Assembly (NCBI GenBank): GCA_026075535.2
Contig: AP026542.1
Coordinates: 496,001 to 560,000 of the forward strand
From: Tricholoma matsutake
Lineage: Eukaryota > Basidiomycota > Agaricomycetes > Agaricales > Tricholomataceae
DNA length: 64,000 nt
Direction of reading: 5' to 3'
Shown: positions 1 to 10,394 of the stretch, in pieces
Layout of the letters: each line of letters starts with the position of its first letter
Position numbering within the stretch: the first letter of the stretch is position 1
Notes under the pieces: generated by a model
Seen by the model: the letters and a program-made list of their open reading frames with translations, nothing else
What the model was told of the DNA's origin: nothing
Databases searched by the model: none
Made by a program: the position numbers and the translations under genes

Positions 1-660
1 TGTGGGTGTGGGTGGCAGTGGTGTTGCTAGGTAGCAACACTGTTGACAGAGCCATTGTGCTTGATGCCATCATCACAGCATTTATGGCTGCAGTATTCAT
101 GTTGAAATTACATGTGTTCTTGTGCCATTTCTTCTTTTGGGTTCATTTGCTTTGTCCTGGACCTGGCATTGCTGAATAGAGGAACTAAGAAAGAAATAAA
201 CTGAGGGGCTGGTGCTGGGTTCTGTGTGACTGGAATACTGGAGTTCTTCAAGACTGAGGTTCTGGTACTATAACTGGGTGCTGAAACTGAAGACTCATGA
301 GCCAAAAATAAGAAGCAGATGTAGATGCAAACTTGGTGCATTTTAACATGGCTCGCAAGAATCAAAAAGCTAGAGTGCCAAAAACAGACCAAAGCAGCAG
401 TGGGTGTATGGAATCACACTTTCATCACCAAGATGGAGATGCCAGATGCATCTCCTATAGCGATGGTGTGGCAAGGGATAGGATAGCATCCCCTGACTGT
501 GACTACACATGCAGCTGATTACTGACTACATGATCATGTGACTATCCAAACCCACTACTCCACTACTGCCTCAAGCTTGATGATGGGTCAAGGCTTAGTC
601 ACACAGGGGAGTATGTCTGTGAATTGCTTTCTTGTGTGAGTTCTTCTACATGTTAGTAAT
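1..660. other. No recognisable gene
   Basis: The only long open frame is on the minus strand at 108-392 (94 residues, hydrophobic start, Ser/Thr/Pro-rich middle), with no motif I recognise. A short perfect inverted repeat (gtgttgcta / tagcaacac) lies near position 25-43. I see no clear splice signals or family similarity, so this is probably transposon-derived filler. Confidence 0.4.
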
Positions 661-716
661 TGAATGATAAGTGGCTCATTCAAAGCATGCATCACATAGA
701 ACAAATTGGGCCATAT

Positions 717-1373
717 CTAGTGCTGCCGCAGTTCAGTTCTGAACTGAAATTCAAACCTGAACATTTCAGAACCAGACTGAAGTTCAGTTCAAAGTTCAAT
801 GGTTTTGCTGAACTGAACTTTCAGTTCAGTTCAGGGTTCAGGCAAAGGCAAAGTTTTGTGAACCCATTCAAAGGGGTTCAAACCGATCAACTTGTGTCAA
901 AGGAATTTTACCTGTAAGGGACCAGGAAAGTGCTTTGTGGTGATGTATTCAGGGTTGGATCAGGGTTTATGCTCACTTGATGCTCACAACTCAGGAATTT
1001 TGATGTGCCACTGTGTGTCGGTGGCCACACTTTGAGTTTGTTTGGCTCAGGCATGCAACTTCCATCTTGTACATAATCAAGTCGAGGTTGCATTTCAGGT
1101 GCAACTGTGGGTTCAGCAGTTGAAAACCCACACATTGACTGACCCATCCATCCATTCACAAATTTTATTATCATTCCAGCTATGTCAGAGCACTTATGTG
1201 AACTTGTATTTGGTTCTCGGTTCGAACCCTCCTTGAACTGAACTGAACCTCTTTGAACCTGAACTGATGGTTCAGTCCATAACTCAACAAGGTGCTAGAA
1301 CTGAACTGAAAGTTCAGTTCTAGGTTCAAAGGAAGTCAGAGAACCAGACTGAACTGAACTGCGGCAGCACTAG
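717..1373. mobile_element. hAT-like non-autonomous TIR element (657 bp)
   Basis: The ends are perfect inverted repeats, starting CTAGTGCTGCCGCAGTTCAG and ending in its complement. The element is flanked by the direct repeat ccatat at 711-716 and 1374-1379 (gccatat if one base is shared with the terminus). The interior is packed with the subterminal word GTTCAGTTC in both orientations, as expected of transposase-binding repeats. It has no coding capacity, so it is a MITE needing an enzyme from elsewhere. Assignment to hAT rather than another cut-and-paste family is inferred from the TAGTG-like terminus shared with neighbouring elements. Confidence 0.75.
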
Positions 1374-1396
1374 CCATATTGGATTTCAGGGACATG

Positions 1397-2212
1397 TAGT
1401 GTTTGAAGGTCCAGTCCAGTCCAGTTTTTGACTTCCAAATGGGGCAACTGGCAACTGCAACCAGTCTAGGACCAACCCAGATATTGGAGGACTGCAACCG
1501 GACCCTTTAGGACTGGTCCTATCAGTCCATGGACCAAAAAAAGACTGGTTTGGACCAGTCTTTTGTCATAAAATTTATTGTGCCAAATAACCCATATGTA
1601 TCTCAACAAATATGACCATTACCTCATATATATTATATTCATGGATAGAAATTATAATGCTCCATAGACTGATCCAACATTTAAGCAATTCCATCAAGAT
1701 TTGACTTAGATATGGCCAAAACCAAAAGACATGCATTCAAGTTGCGGTGTAATCTGTAGTTTGTAGTTGCACTCATTTGGGCTGTTATATGAATAGAATC
1801 ACATGGTACAGATAATTAGGTGTGTTGTTGTTACTTATATAGCTGTACAAAAAAATTATAGCTCAGGTAATAAGCAATGCAATCAAGGTTGTTCTGATAC
1901 AACAAAATACTCATACAAACATATTTTTGGTCATATCTCAACTAATTCTTGACTGTTTTTGATGGTCCAGGGACCAAAAATGAAGTACATATGTGTGGGA
2001 GTAAGGTCCAACATAGCCTGGAATGAAAAACCAGTTGCAACCGGTTCTAACCAGTTTTTCATTGGTCCTACTATATTTTTCAAAATGAAAGACCAGCAAC
2101 TGGACTGAAAAAGACTGGTCCATAAATAGACCACTGGTCTGGTCCTAATCAGTCCAGTTCAGTTCAGTTTCAGTCTTTTTCCCAGTCCTACAGACTGGAC
2201 CTTCAAACACTA
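1397..2212. mobile_element. hAT-like MITE, TAGTGTTTGAA family (816 bp)
   Basis: The termini are TAGTGTTTGAAGGTCC and the matching complement GGACCTTCAAACACTA. Flanking octamers gggacatg and gggataca agree at five of eight positions, so the target-site duplication is worn. Internal sequence repeats GGACCAGTC-type words on both strands. Related elements with the same termini lie at 3488-4724 and 15778-16452, defining a family in this genome. It has no coding potential; open frames inside it are random. Confidence 0.7.
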
Positions 2213-2605
2213 GGGATACATTCAGATGATGCTGGGAAAACTTCAAAGGGTCAGCATCTTTTGTGCATGAAGTTTTGGCATATCTTCAACATGGCAGATG
2301 CATGCCATGGAATCAGCAACTGCATTAAGGACATATGTGCCTTACAGGTTTTCAAGCTGGTGCATTGAGACTACTCAACATGGAACCTTATACAAATTTT
2401 TCACCAGGCTATTAAAGATTTACAAAGTGTTATGACTTTCATGAGCCAGTCAACATATACCCTGGATCATTTTGATGCTGTGCAACTAATGTTCACATTT
2501 ATTTTGTTGCTGTGTGAAGCAGGCATCAAGACAAACAATTGTGTCCAGACTTTCAAAGTGTCATAAGCAGTAGTAGATACATACATAATCACATGAAACT
2601 TACCC

Positions 2606-3281
2606 CATAAGCAAAATGTGAGGAAGGGGTTGCTTGGGGCATTGGATGGATCATCATCACCCTCAACATCTGAGTGTTGCCTCTTCAAGCGGGAGGGTGT
2701 AGGAGAAGTTAGGGACTGATGACTTGGGGTTGTTGGTATTAATAGAGGTGACCTGGGGTGGGGTAGAAACTCATGGTCATCAACTTCCTCAACAGAGGCC
2801 ATATGTGGGTTACAGTCTAACCAAGTGGATGTCTGCCCAGCTGGGATAAGAGTAGGCGAAGTCTGAGATGCAGGAAAAATGGAAAGCACCATCGACTCTT
2901 CAGGTAAGCCATCCCAAAGTCCAATAGAAATCTGTCAAACATGAGTCAAGACATTGTCAACATGTTTATTCACTGCATCTTGGGGAGCATTGTACCACTG
3001 TAATGCATTCCTAAATCTTTGACGAAGAGAATCCTGTAATGATGTTTCAGTAATTTCATTGAAATGGTCTACAAACTGTAATACCTTTGTCTCCAATTTA
3101 TATCCTTGGCTGTTGAGAAATTCCTTGACACTTTTGCACCATGCCATGTTGTTTGGTGATAGGTGAATGAATAGACATGTCATGAAGTCCAGTACTCGCA
3201 AGTCAACAGCTAATGTCAGTGCCAAGGAGAGCAAGGGAGTAGACCTTGCTCCAAAAGCTGCTTTGAGGCTGGTGCACAGCT
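2606..3281 (-). pseudogene. Exon of an unknown repeat-associated gene
   Basis: A minus-strand exon runs from an apparent acceptor (ttcttgtag) near 3282 to a canonical donor (gtaagt, read on minus) near 2605. It encodes an alpha-helical N-terminal part (3234-2935) followed by a Ser/Pro-rich part with a basic RLKRQ segment and an acidic EGDDD run. The two parts are in the same frame, separated by one TGA at about 2937-2939, where CGA (Arg) would restore it. I do not recognise the family. Its look (short introns, charged tail, single TGA) resembles the accessory genes inside the KDZ element at 9.8-34.9 kb, but no sequence match was seen. Confidence 0.4.
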
Positions 3282-3730
3282 ACAAGAATGAATGATCAAA
3301 GATTCAAGAACTGTATGCCTAACATAAGCAAAGAGAATTGTGTGATCATGAGTGATGCACCTGAAAACTGCACCACTGCAATTTCCAAAGATCTCCTGCC
3401 TTCTTTACATATGCAGATTGGCCATGAAACTTCTGCATGATTACAAAGTGACAGAGCCTAGTGCACATATTCCATGTATGGCAGGATTAGTGTTTAAAGG
3501 TCCAGTTTGGTCCAGTTTTTTTCAATTTAGAATTGAAACTGCAACTGCAACTGGTTCAATTAAATTCAAAAACTGTATAAAAGCGAACCAGACTGCACAA
3601 AACCAGTTTATAACAGTTCAAACCAGTACAACACCTGGTTGTAGCCAGTTCAGCTACAACCAGGCTTAGGTTGGTCTGAACTGACCCAAGCTAGTTAATG
3701 TCGAACACTAGAAAACTATTTAAAATGAAA

Positions 3731-4482
3731 TCATATACTAACTAAAGCTATATTAATGAATTTTGAACACTTCTAAAGATATAAAGTTACTAATAACACT
3801 ATACTAATGAATATCAGTCACTAACAATACTATACTACTAAAGAAACACTCAAAAATGAAGTGTGGAAAGGTGGGGGGCAAGCCCGAAGAAAGTTGATGG
3901 AATGTGGGAGCCTTTATATACCCAAAAATGTGCACAGACCATGTAGTCACATTTTTGGGTATATAAAGGCTCCCACATTCCATCAACTTTCTTTGGGCTT
4001 GCCCCCCACCTTTCCACACTTCATTTTTGGGTGTTTCTTTAGTAGTATAGTATTATTAGTGACTGATATTCATTAGTATAGCATTATTAGTAACTTTTAT
4101 AGCTTTAGATAGGGAGATGCATGGGTTTTACCCATGGGTTTCCCATGATTTTATTTCCTAATTTATTCAATGAGTTTTGCATGAAAAATCACAAACAAAT
4201 GATTTTCTGGTAGCCATTCATTGGGTGCTTGTGATACCATGGACAAAATAATATATTTCTATCCTTGACACATGAGAAATGTCACCCAGATATTGTTTTA
4301 TGTGTTGGATCACAAAGAGACAACAAAACACTTCCAGAAAATCATTTTCTCATGATTTTTCATGCAAAACTCATTGAATAAATTAGGAAATAAAAGTGTG
4401 GGAAACCCATGGGTAAAACCTGTGCATTTCCCTAGCTTTAGAAGTGTTCAAAATTCATTAGTATAGCTTTAGTAGTGTATGA
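3731..4482. repeat. Long near-perfect palindrome
   Basis: Sequence from 3731 to about 3932 is repeated in reverse complement from about 3948 to 4109 and, after a 333-bp interruption, from 4443 to 4482. The arms are therefore about 200 nt around a loop of roughly 15 nt (3933-3947). Each arm carries a TATATA box-like segment near the centre. A transcript crossing it would fold into a long hairpin. Arm differences are few (for example cccgaaga versus tttgggct), so the duplication is young or kept similar. Confidence 0.88.
4110..4434. mobile_element. 325-bp TIR element nested in palindrome arm
   Basis: The termini are TAGGGAGATGCATGGG and CTGTGCATTTCCCTA, within roughly 100-bp inverted arms. The flanks are identical octamers gctttaga at 4102-4109 and 4435-4442. 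Removing the element plus one TSD copy restores the right arm of the surrounding palindrome, which proves insertion order. It is non-coding; the 8-bp TSD again points to hAT-type transposition. Confidence 0.9.
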
Positions 4483-4724
4483 TGTTCATTAAAGTAGAGT
4501 TTGAGATTGCTACTATTAGTATATAGAAACCTTGCATGGTAAGGCCAGTTGCAACCAGTTTAAACCAACTTTTGTCAGTTTTTAATAATGATACAATCTT
4601 TGCAACTTCAACTGACACTCTAAGGAATAGAAGGCAACCACAACCAAAAAAAGACTGGACTGCAGTTGAGTTCAGTCCAGTTGTGGTTTTTTTCCAGTTC
4701 GATGAAGTGGACTTTCAAACACTA

Positions 4725-6944
4725 GGCAGGATCAACCTTGGAATCACCTCGTTTGCCCAGCACACAGTCTGATTGGCCTTCTTCCTGCGGTGATGGCTTG
4801 ACACTGGAGTATCATGGATATTAGAACCCATGAATCCATCATCGAGATTGAACATCTGTGGGAAATGGTTTTTGACATTATCAGAGACCGGGGCTGGGGG
4901 GAACTCCCTGTCTTGTGGTCAATCACCTGCAAAACCAACTTGCCCAGGTAAGCGTGGAAGACAAGGCTGCTGCATGAGGGCTTCTCTATGGGTAAGGTAC
5001 ACCAATGGTTGAATTCCACTGGGTTTGGTAAGATGATGAGGGCAAGGCGGCCCAGGGTGAGGTTTGTATAATAAAGGATTGCATGGGCTGTCTGCACTCC
5101 TGAATTTCAGTGAGAATTTGGGACACATAGAGCGATAGTAAAATGGCAGTGGAATGTGGAAAATGGGACGAACAATGCTTGAACTTGAACTCAGAGGTTC
5201 CACTGTCATTCAAATCACATGCCACATGAACACATGATCACAATACCACCACCAATTGACCTGTGTGATCTGAAGTGGCGATAAATGTGTCAGAAGCTAG
5301 AAATTGTATCAGGGAGCAATAGATGACTCACTGGCCATGCAATAATCTGAGATCTGCATGGATATGAATCATAATGCAATGCCAGGCTGTAAGTAGTCTC
5401 ATCAAGCTTATATGATGATACATTGAAAACAAATACAAAATCATGGTTAATGATAGAGAACTCACTACTCCACTTTTGACTGCGACCTTCATGAACACCA
5501 AAGTGTGGGGTCACCATCTTGTCAATCCCTTTAAGAGAATATCAGATTATATTGTGAACTTGTTTCCCAATATGTGTGACATGCTTGCTGAATGTTGAGA
5601 CAAATCCTGAGAGATTGCATCCAAATAGAGAACTGTTGGTTGCACATGCTATCTGTTCATGATATCAGCATCTGTGCCATGAAAAAGCAACAAAGTAAAC
5701 TAGCTGCACAGTAGACCTAAGCTGATGTAGAGAGCTATGCATGTAGTTAGAAAAATGAATGTACTGGAAGAATACATTCAGGTTAACACTAGTAGTGAAC
5801 TAAACAACACCAGATGACAGGAAGTCAGAATCAGGGGAGTGACCAATGCGAAATGAAAAGTCACTCGACTTGGAGACAACTGACACGAAGTCAAAAGTTG
5901 TTGACCCATGGCTGACTGGAAGTCAAAAGCCATGGTAAGAAGGGAGAAGGAATGCAAGAAAGAACACAGAATAAGTATGTACCTAAGAGTACTAGTGCAG
6001 GGACAGATGAACAAGAGCAGCCAAGGCCCACCAAGAAGGTTCAATGAACTTTCAACTTGAAGTTTTTAGTTGATCGATATCATTGCTGCACTAAGTCCAC
6101 CATTCTGACTCAGAATTATACTTATCAACATCCATCTGTATCCTTATTTTTACACTTCTACATATGTCACTCAGCATCAACTCCATCTCAAGTTCCTCAC
6201 AGTTTTAAGTTTCTTTCTGTCTCAGGTGAGTTTGCTTTACATAACATCTCTGAATCGCATTCCACTTGCTGATCACATTCCATGATTTAGGTTCATAGGG
6301 TGCCTGCTTCTTCACAAGTCACTTTTGTAGGTTTTGGGTGGACATACAGTTGGACATACAGTTGGAAGTTCTGAGGATCTGGGTTGGGTTTGATGGTGAG
6401 TATTAGTTTAATCTTCTGTCTAATTCCTTCTTCTCTTCCATGACTTCTGACTTCATGTTGGTCATGGATTAATGACTTCTGACTTCCCGTTGCTCATTAT
6501 TTCAAGTGACTGTAGACTTTGTGTTGGTCACTAACCAGATTCTGACTTCTTGCTGTCTGGTTTTGCATTTGTCTTCATTTCTTACTACTCAATATCACTT
6601 ATTCTTAGCATCTCAATCTTGCCTGTGAAATTCATCATTATGGTAGACATATTCCAGGTCGGTGCTCTCATGTAGTCTTTCTTTTGTGCTTTATCTGACC
6701 TTTTCTAAGTTATCCCTTGATTCAATTATCATCATGCTCCAATGCCCCACCAAGATATCATTCACATTACACCTGAGGTCCTCAATGCAAACCATATGTT
6801 GCTCCTCCACAAAAAAGATCATAATCTAACAAGTATGTCGACATGATTCACACATTCCTACTACTTCTGACTGGGACTATAAGATACAAGTTTCAAACAT
6901 GGTGATGGGCAAGTTGGTGCGGTGGCCAGGAATGGCAAATCATT
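4725..6944. other. Transposon-relic region without an assignable gene
   Basis: At 4744-5225 the minus strand holds overlapping open frames that look like shifted pieces of one decayed coding sequence; I recognise no family. At 5810-5950 and 6440-6570 there are inverted, diverged copies of a segment rich in acttctgact / agtcagaagt words, possibly the arms of a degraded TIR element of about 760 bp. The rest (6570-6900) is AT-rich and holds nothing I can name. Confidence 0.35.
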
Positions 6945-7770
6945 CTTCACCAGCCCAAACATGGAATTTGTTCCCCAGCCAGCTCTTGGTTGTACCTGCA
7001 ACATGTGTATCCATGCTGATTTCTGATATGGCAAGGACGACCCATTTCAGTGGCTACAGCTGTACCTTGCCTCTGATTGTCATCTAGGTGTGATCCCATT
7101 GTGCCCTGGTCCTGACAATGTGATGTCTGCCATGTGGTGGGATTATGAACCTAGGGACTTCATACCAACCCCTACCACTACCATTGGTGGGTTAGGTTTA
7201 ATCGACAAGAAACACTTCACATATTTATGGCACATGGTGTCTTTGCTGTGTTCTCATGCAAAAGAGTTCATGTCTAAGGAACCCTCTGGGAAGAAGAATG
7301 AAGCTATACCCTCGCTTATGACTGTGGTTACACAGGACATGAAAAGGCTGGAGAGTTTGCCCATGAGTCATTGTCAGGTGTTCATGAATGTTTGGTATGT
7401 GCAGAGGTGTTATTTGGAGCTTCTTGCTGCATTAGACTACCTGGAAGTGTTCTGTCCATGTATGCGAGGTCTTTGCCCTGCTGTGAGCATGGTGGAACTG
7501 AAGATGGGGGTTTTCACTTACGATCCTATTGTGGTCCAAGACTTCATGTGTGCAGGCCTAGGTGGTGGTTCTGGGAAGTTTGGTCCATGTGTCTCAGTTT
7601 CTTTATATGGAAAAAGGAGTGCCACATGGAACACTGGGTGTATTTTCTACTGTTCCAGTAACTTCAATCAGTATGAGAGTGGGCTCAGGACCTTCTTGAC
7701 AGTGAATGGTCCTTCTCTTTTTGGTGTGAGCTTCCTCATTGCATGTGTCATTTTGAGGTTCTTCACTTCT
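6945..7770 (+). pseudogene. Unknown basidiomycete repeat-type protein
   Basis: The frame can be read from the ATG at 6945 through one TGA (about 7026-7028) into a 237-residue open frame starting near 7090. Visible features are CTCNMC (two Cys pairs) near the start, DDPFQWLQLYLASDCH, PLCPGPDNVM and a later segment ending in a Val-Gly-Val-Phe-Thr-type motif (MGVFTYDPIVVQDFMCAGLG). From memory this last pattern occurs in widespread Agaricomycete hypothetical proteins of unknown function, but I cannot verify that. The 3' end runs into an inverted integrase fragment at about 7770, so the gene is truncated. It is probably a captured or repeat-borne gene. Confidence 0.45.
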
Positions 7771-8211
7771 AGCCACACTCTGTCTCCTTCTTTGAATGGG
7801 TGAAGTGCCTTGTTGTCCTTTCTGCCATCATTTGTCTGGCTAACTCATGTGTTGCCTTCACTTCATCTTGGGCCTGTTGCAGTGCAATGATTTGCTTTTC
7901 TATGGCCAGTATGTTCATCTTTAGGTATGGGAGTGGGATTGCCTTGGGCTCATAGCCTATCATGAGGTAGAATGGGGAGTTCTTCTGTTCAGAGTGCATT
8001 CTCTGGTTGTGCGTGAACTCTGCGGTTGGGAGGAGGTGCTTCCAATTCTCCTGGTTGTTTGAGCAGAAGATCCACAGGTACACCTCTACTTCTTGATTCA
8101 CCTATTCTGTCTCTCCATCGGTCTGGGGGTGGTATGCCATGCTCATCACCAGCTTGATTCCAAGCAATCTTCCTAGCTCCTGGAAAAGCTGTGAGGTGAT
8201 GGACGAACCAG
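7769..8211 (-). pseudogene. Chromovirus integrase core fragment
   Basis: Read on the minus strand, 8211-8102 encodes a segment with [19 protein letters not shown] followed by [12 protein letters not shown], the classic Ty3/gypsy integrase stretch around the second catalytic Asp and the YHPxTDGQTER-like motif. It continues at 8101-7790 with the LPTAEFTHNQ...SPFYLMIGYEP block that follows in such integrases. A TAG interrupts the junction of the two parts. The N-terminal zinc finger, first catalytic Asp and everything upstream are missing. At 8212-8217 homology stops and a chromodomain begins on the opposite strand, so this is one half of an inverted rearrangement. Confidence 0.8.
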
Positions 8212-8216
8212 CCAAA

Positions 8217-8410
8217 TGGGTGATCTGATAGAAGGCAAACTGGAATATGAAGTGGAAGCGATCATCAGACATAAAAAGAAAGGAAGAACCACACACTTCC
8301 TAGTGAAGTGGGTCAGATACCCAACCTCAGAGAACTCATGGGAGCCCAAGGGGAACCTGAAACATGCCAAGGAAATCCTGAAGGCATATAAACAGCGACG
8401 ACAGCTGTAA
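8217..8410 (+). pseudogene. Chromodomain of a chromovirus integrase
   Basis: The frame reads [18 protein letters not shown], then [17 protein letters not shown] and a helix ending KAYKQRRQL before TAA. The EVEAI...LVKW...SENSWEP pattern is the canonical chromodomain at the C terminus of chromoviral integrases, which tethers integration to modified histones. It lacks its integrase body, which lies just upstream on the opposite strand. A 160-residue open frame and an LTR-like region follow downstream, as expected for the 3' end of such an element. Confidence 0.85.
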
Positions 8411-8460
8411 AAACCCAGACTGGAACCCCCACCAGACAGTAACAGAAAAGACACCACCAA

Positions 8461-8943
8461 ATGTTCCCCATCCCACCACCACTACAAAGACAGAACCAAA
8501 TGCAAACCACAGCAATGACCAGATGGATGGTCATCAATCAAAGACCACTGATGAATGTACTCCCAGGTAGACCCTCTTGGGTATGCCTGCAAGGAATCCC
8601 CTTCTGGATAATGAGGGACAATTGGATAAGAAGAGTGTCCTCAACTTGTCCCAAGTGCTGCCTCTTTGCTTGGAGGAGCATGAAGATGGACCTGACTTGG
8701 GTGAGAACACAGTTTGAGGAATGGTGGTTTGAAGGAGAACTTGACAATGAAGACTACTTCCCAGAGGACTTCTACATTGACTGGGCAGACCTCACCCCAG
8801 GCAGAAGGCCACTAGCAGGCATGAGCAGACCTTTGTGGAGGGACCTCGATTGGAATGCTCACTATGATAATGAGTATGACTTGGTGAGGAGACTCCTATT
8901 TGGGGAACATGAAGAGTTGGTAACACTGCTGCACTCCAACTGA
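8461..8943 (+). CDS. Unknown 160-residue ORF downstream of the chromodomain
   Basis: The open frame begins 50 bp after the chromodomain stop. Its C-terminal half is acidic and aromatic (EEWWFEGELDNEDYFPEDFY, then WADLTPGRRPLAG and LWRDLDWNAHYDNEYDL), consistent composition for a real protein. The N-terminal half is less convincing. I do not recognise it. Its position between chromodomain and LTR-like sequence suggests a 3' accessory frame of that retroelement, but chance openness cannot be excluded. Confidence 0.35.
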   Translation: MFPIPPPLQRQNQMQTTAMTRWMVINQRPLMNVLPGRPSWVCLQGIPFWIMRDNWIRRVSSTCPKCCLFAWRSMKMDLTWVRTQFEEWWFEGELDNEDYFPEDFYIDWADLTPGRRPLAGMSRPLWRDLDWNAHYDNEYDLVRRLLFGEHEELVTLLHSN

Positions 8944-9776
8944 TTCCCTCAGACCTCAGCCCACCCCATCTCCTGATGAGAAAGGAAGAAGAGACATTGA
9001 TCAAAGTTGGTGACTTCAAAGATAGAGAGAGGGTGACATTACAATTTCATTATTGTAACCTGTGATGACCAGATGTATGCTGGCAAGGCCAGGTACTTTA
9101 TTTCTCCAAACCATTCGACTCAACTCACTCCATTGGAGACCCCTTGACACCTGGTCCTTGACATTGGATGCCTCATGCCAGGCATGAGGCTTGACTTCTA
9201 TTGTTCTCTGACATGCTGTGCCACAGCACTCTGTGACATTGGATGCCTCATGCTAAGGCTTGCATTTCTATTGTTCATTCTATTATTACTTGACAAGCAT
9301 CTTGCTTTCCGATTGGATGATAAGTAATCTAGAACCATATATAAGCTGTAGCTACACCTGGTGTAATACTCAGCTTGATCTAATTCAATCAATGGTCTTA
9401 AACTCAACCAGAACACTTGACAGCTTAGAAGGCCTCTAGCTGTGATAAACTCAAACTCGACAGTTGGAAAGCCTCCAACTGTGATACACAACAGATGGTT
9501 TACTTAGAAAGCCTCTAAGTATGGATAGCTGTATTGACTAGGGAAGCACCCAAGTCTAGGACAGAACCCAATACAGTTGGAAAGCCTCCAACTGTGACAC
9601 AAGAAGCCAAGGCTGAATTAAGGACCTATAGTCTTAACAAACAGGACAAGGAAGCGAGGGAACAGTGTTAACACAAACATCAGGGCAGGGAGGAGCAACC
9701 TGTGGCTGTGGCTGAGGTGGTGCTTTTGGGAAAACCATAACAAGCAGTGTTGTGCAGCAAGAGAAGGAGTTCTGGA
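8944..9776 (+). other. LTR-like, promoter-containing repeat region
   Basis: No gene is visible. The stretch has LTR-like features: a purine-rich tract (gatagagagaggg) near 9018-9032, a TATA-like atatataagc near 9340 and, downstream, repeated words such as ggaaagcctccaactgtga at 9463, 9570 and variants at 9425 and 9508. A duplicated ttggatgcctcatgc occurs near 9165 and 9239. I could not find a matching second LTR or define the ends. Confidence 0.4.
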
Positions 9777-10355
9777 CACATAGGTAAGCTACATTGTATC
9801 GAATGATACAACCTATCAAACACATACATTGTATTGAATGATACAGGTTTGATGGATGTTGTTGAACTCACTATATAAAGTCACTATACTATATTAACCA
9901 ATGACTACATTGTACACTGATTATTATACCCTACAATAGACATGCATTAGGAATGTAATATGGACATTAGTAATGTTTGAAATGAAATAGGCACAGACAT
10001 GGCCACGGACACAGCCATGGACATGGGGATGGCCAGGGCATCGCCATTGGGCACAGACATGGGAATGGGCAATATTAACCTATGCATACTATTGACTGTA
10101 TACATTGTATTATCTGTTTTGATGGATGCTGTCAAACTCACTATATATTTGTACATACTCTATTAGTTAACCAATGACTACATTACTACTTTACTTGCTG
10201 TACCATACAGATAGACATGCATTAAGAACAATTAGTAATGTTTGAAATGCAATTGCAGGGGAAGGGGATGGGGGCGAGGGTGGGGGCGGGGACCAGGAAG
10301 TGGCACTGACATTGGGGCTTGACAGGACCACAAAAACAATGATATTACTACATAC
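9777..10355. repeat. Left long inverted repeat of the KDZ element
   Basis: It pairs with 34170-34850 over nearly its whole length. It is built of two tandem, diverged units (about 9777-10080 and 10080-10320), each containing atggatg..caaactcactatata, ttaaccaatgactacatt and gacatgcatta..aa, and each followed by a G-rich minisatellite. Near the tip are two 16-bp palindromes, TGTATCGAATGATACA at 9795-9810 and its TTGAA variant at 9830-9845, 35 bp apart. These are good candidates for transposase binding sites. Confidence 0.8.
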
Positions 10356-10394
10356 AATGTACTACTACCCACAACACTATTTATACATGATGCA

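Larger units (their letters stand above)
3488..4724. mobile_element. hAT-like TIR element with perfect 8-bp TSD (1237 bp)
   Basis: The ends are TAGTGTTTAAAGGTCC and GGACTTTCAAACACTA. Both flanks carry the identical octamer ggcaggat (3480-3487 and 4725-4732), a perfect 8-bp duplication characteristic of hAT insertions. The outer parts resemble the other TAGTGTTTGAA elements. The middle is a long palindrome (3731-4482), itself interrupted by a second TIR element (4110-4434). No transposase is encoded. The perfect TSD suggests this is one of the younger insertions here. Confidence 0.9.

Noticed and set aside
717..2134. Short ORFs in the first two MITEs
   Set aside because: They lie within subterminal repeats, overlap on both strands and have no motif.
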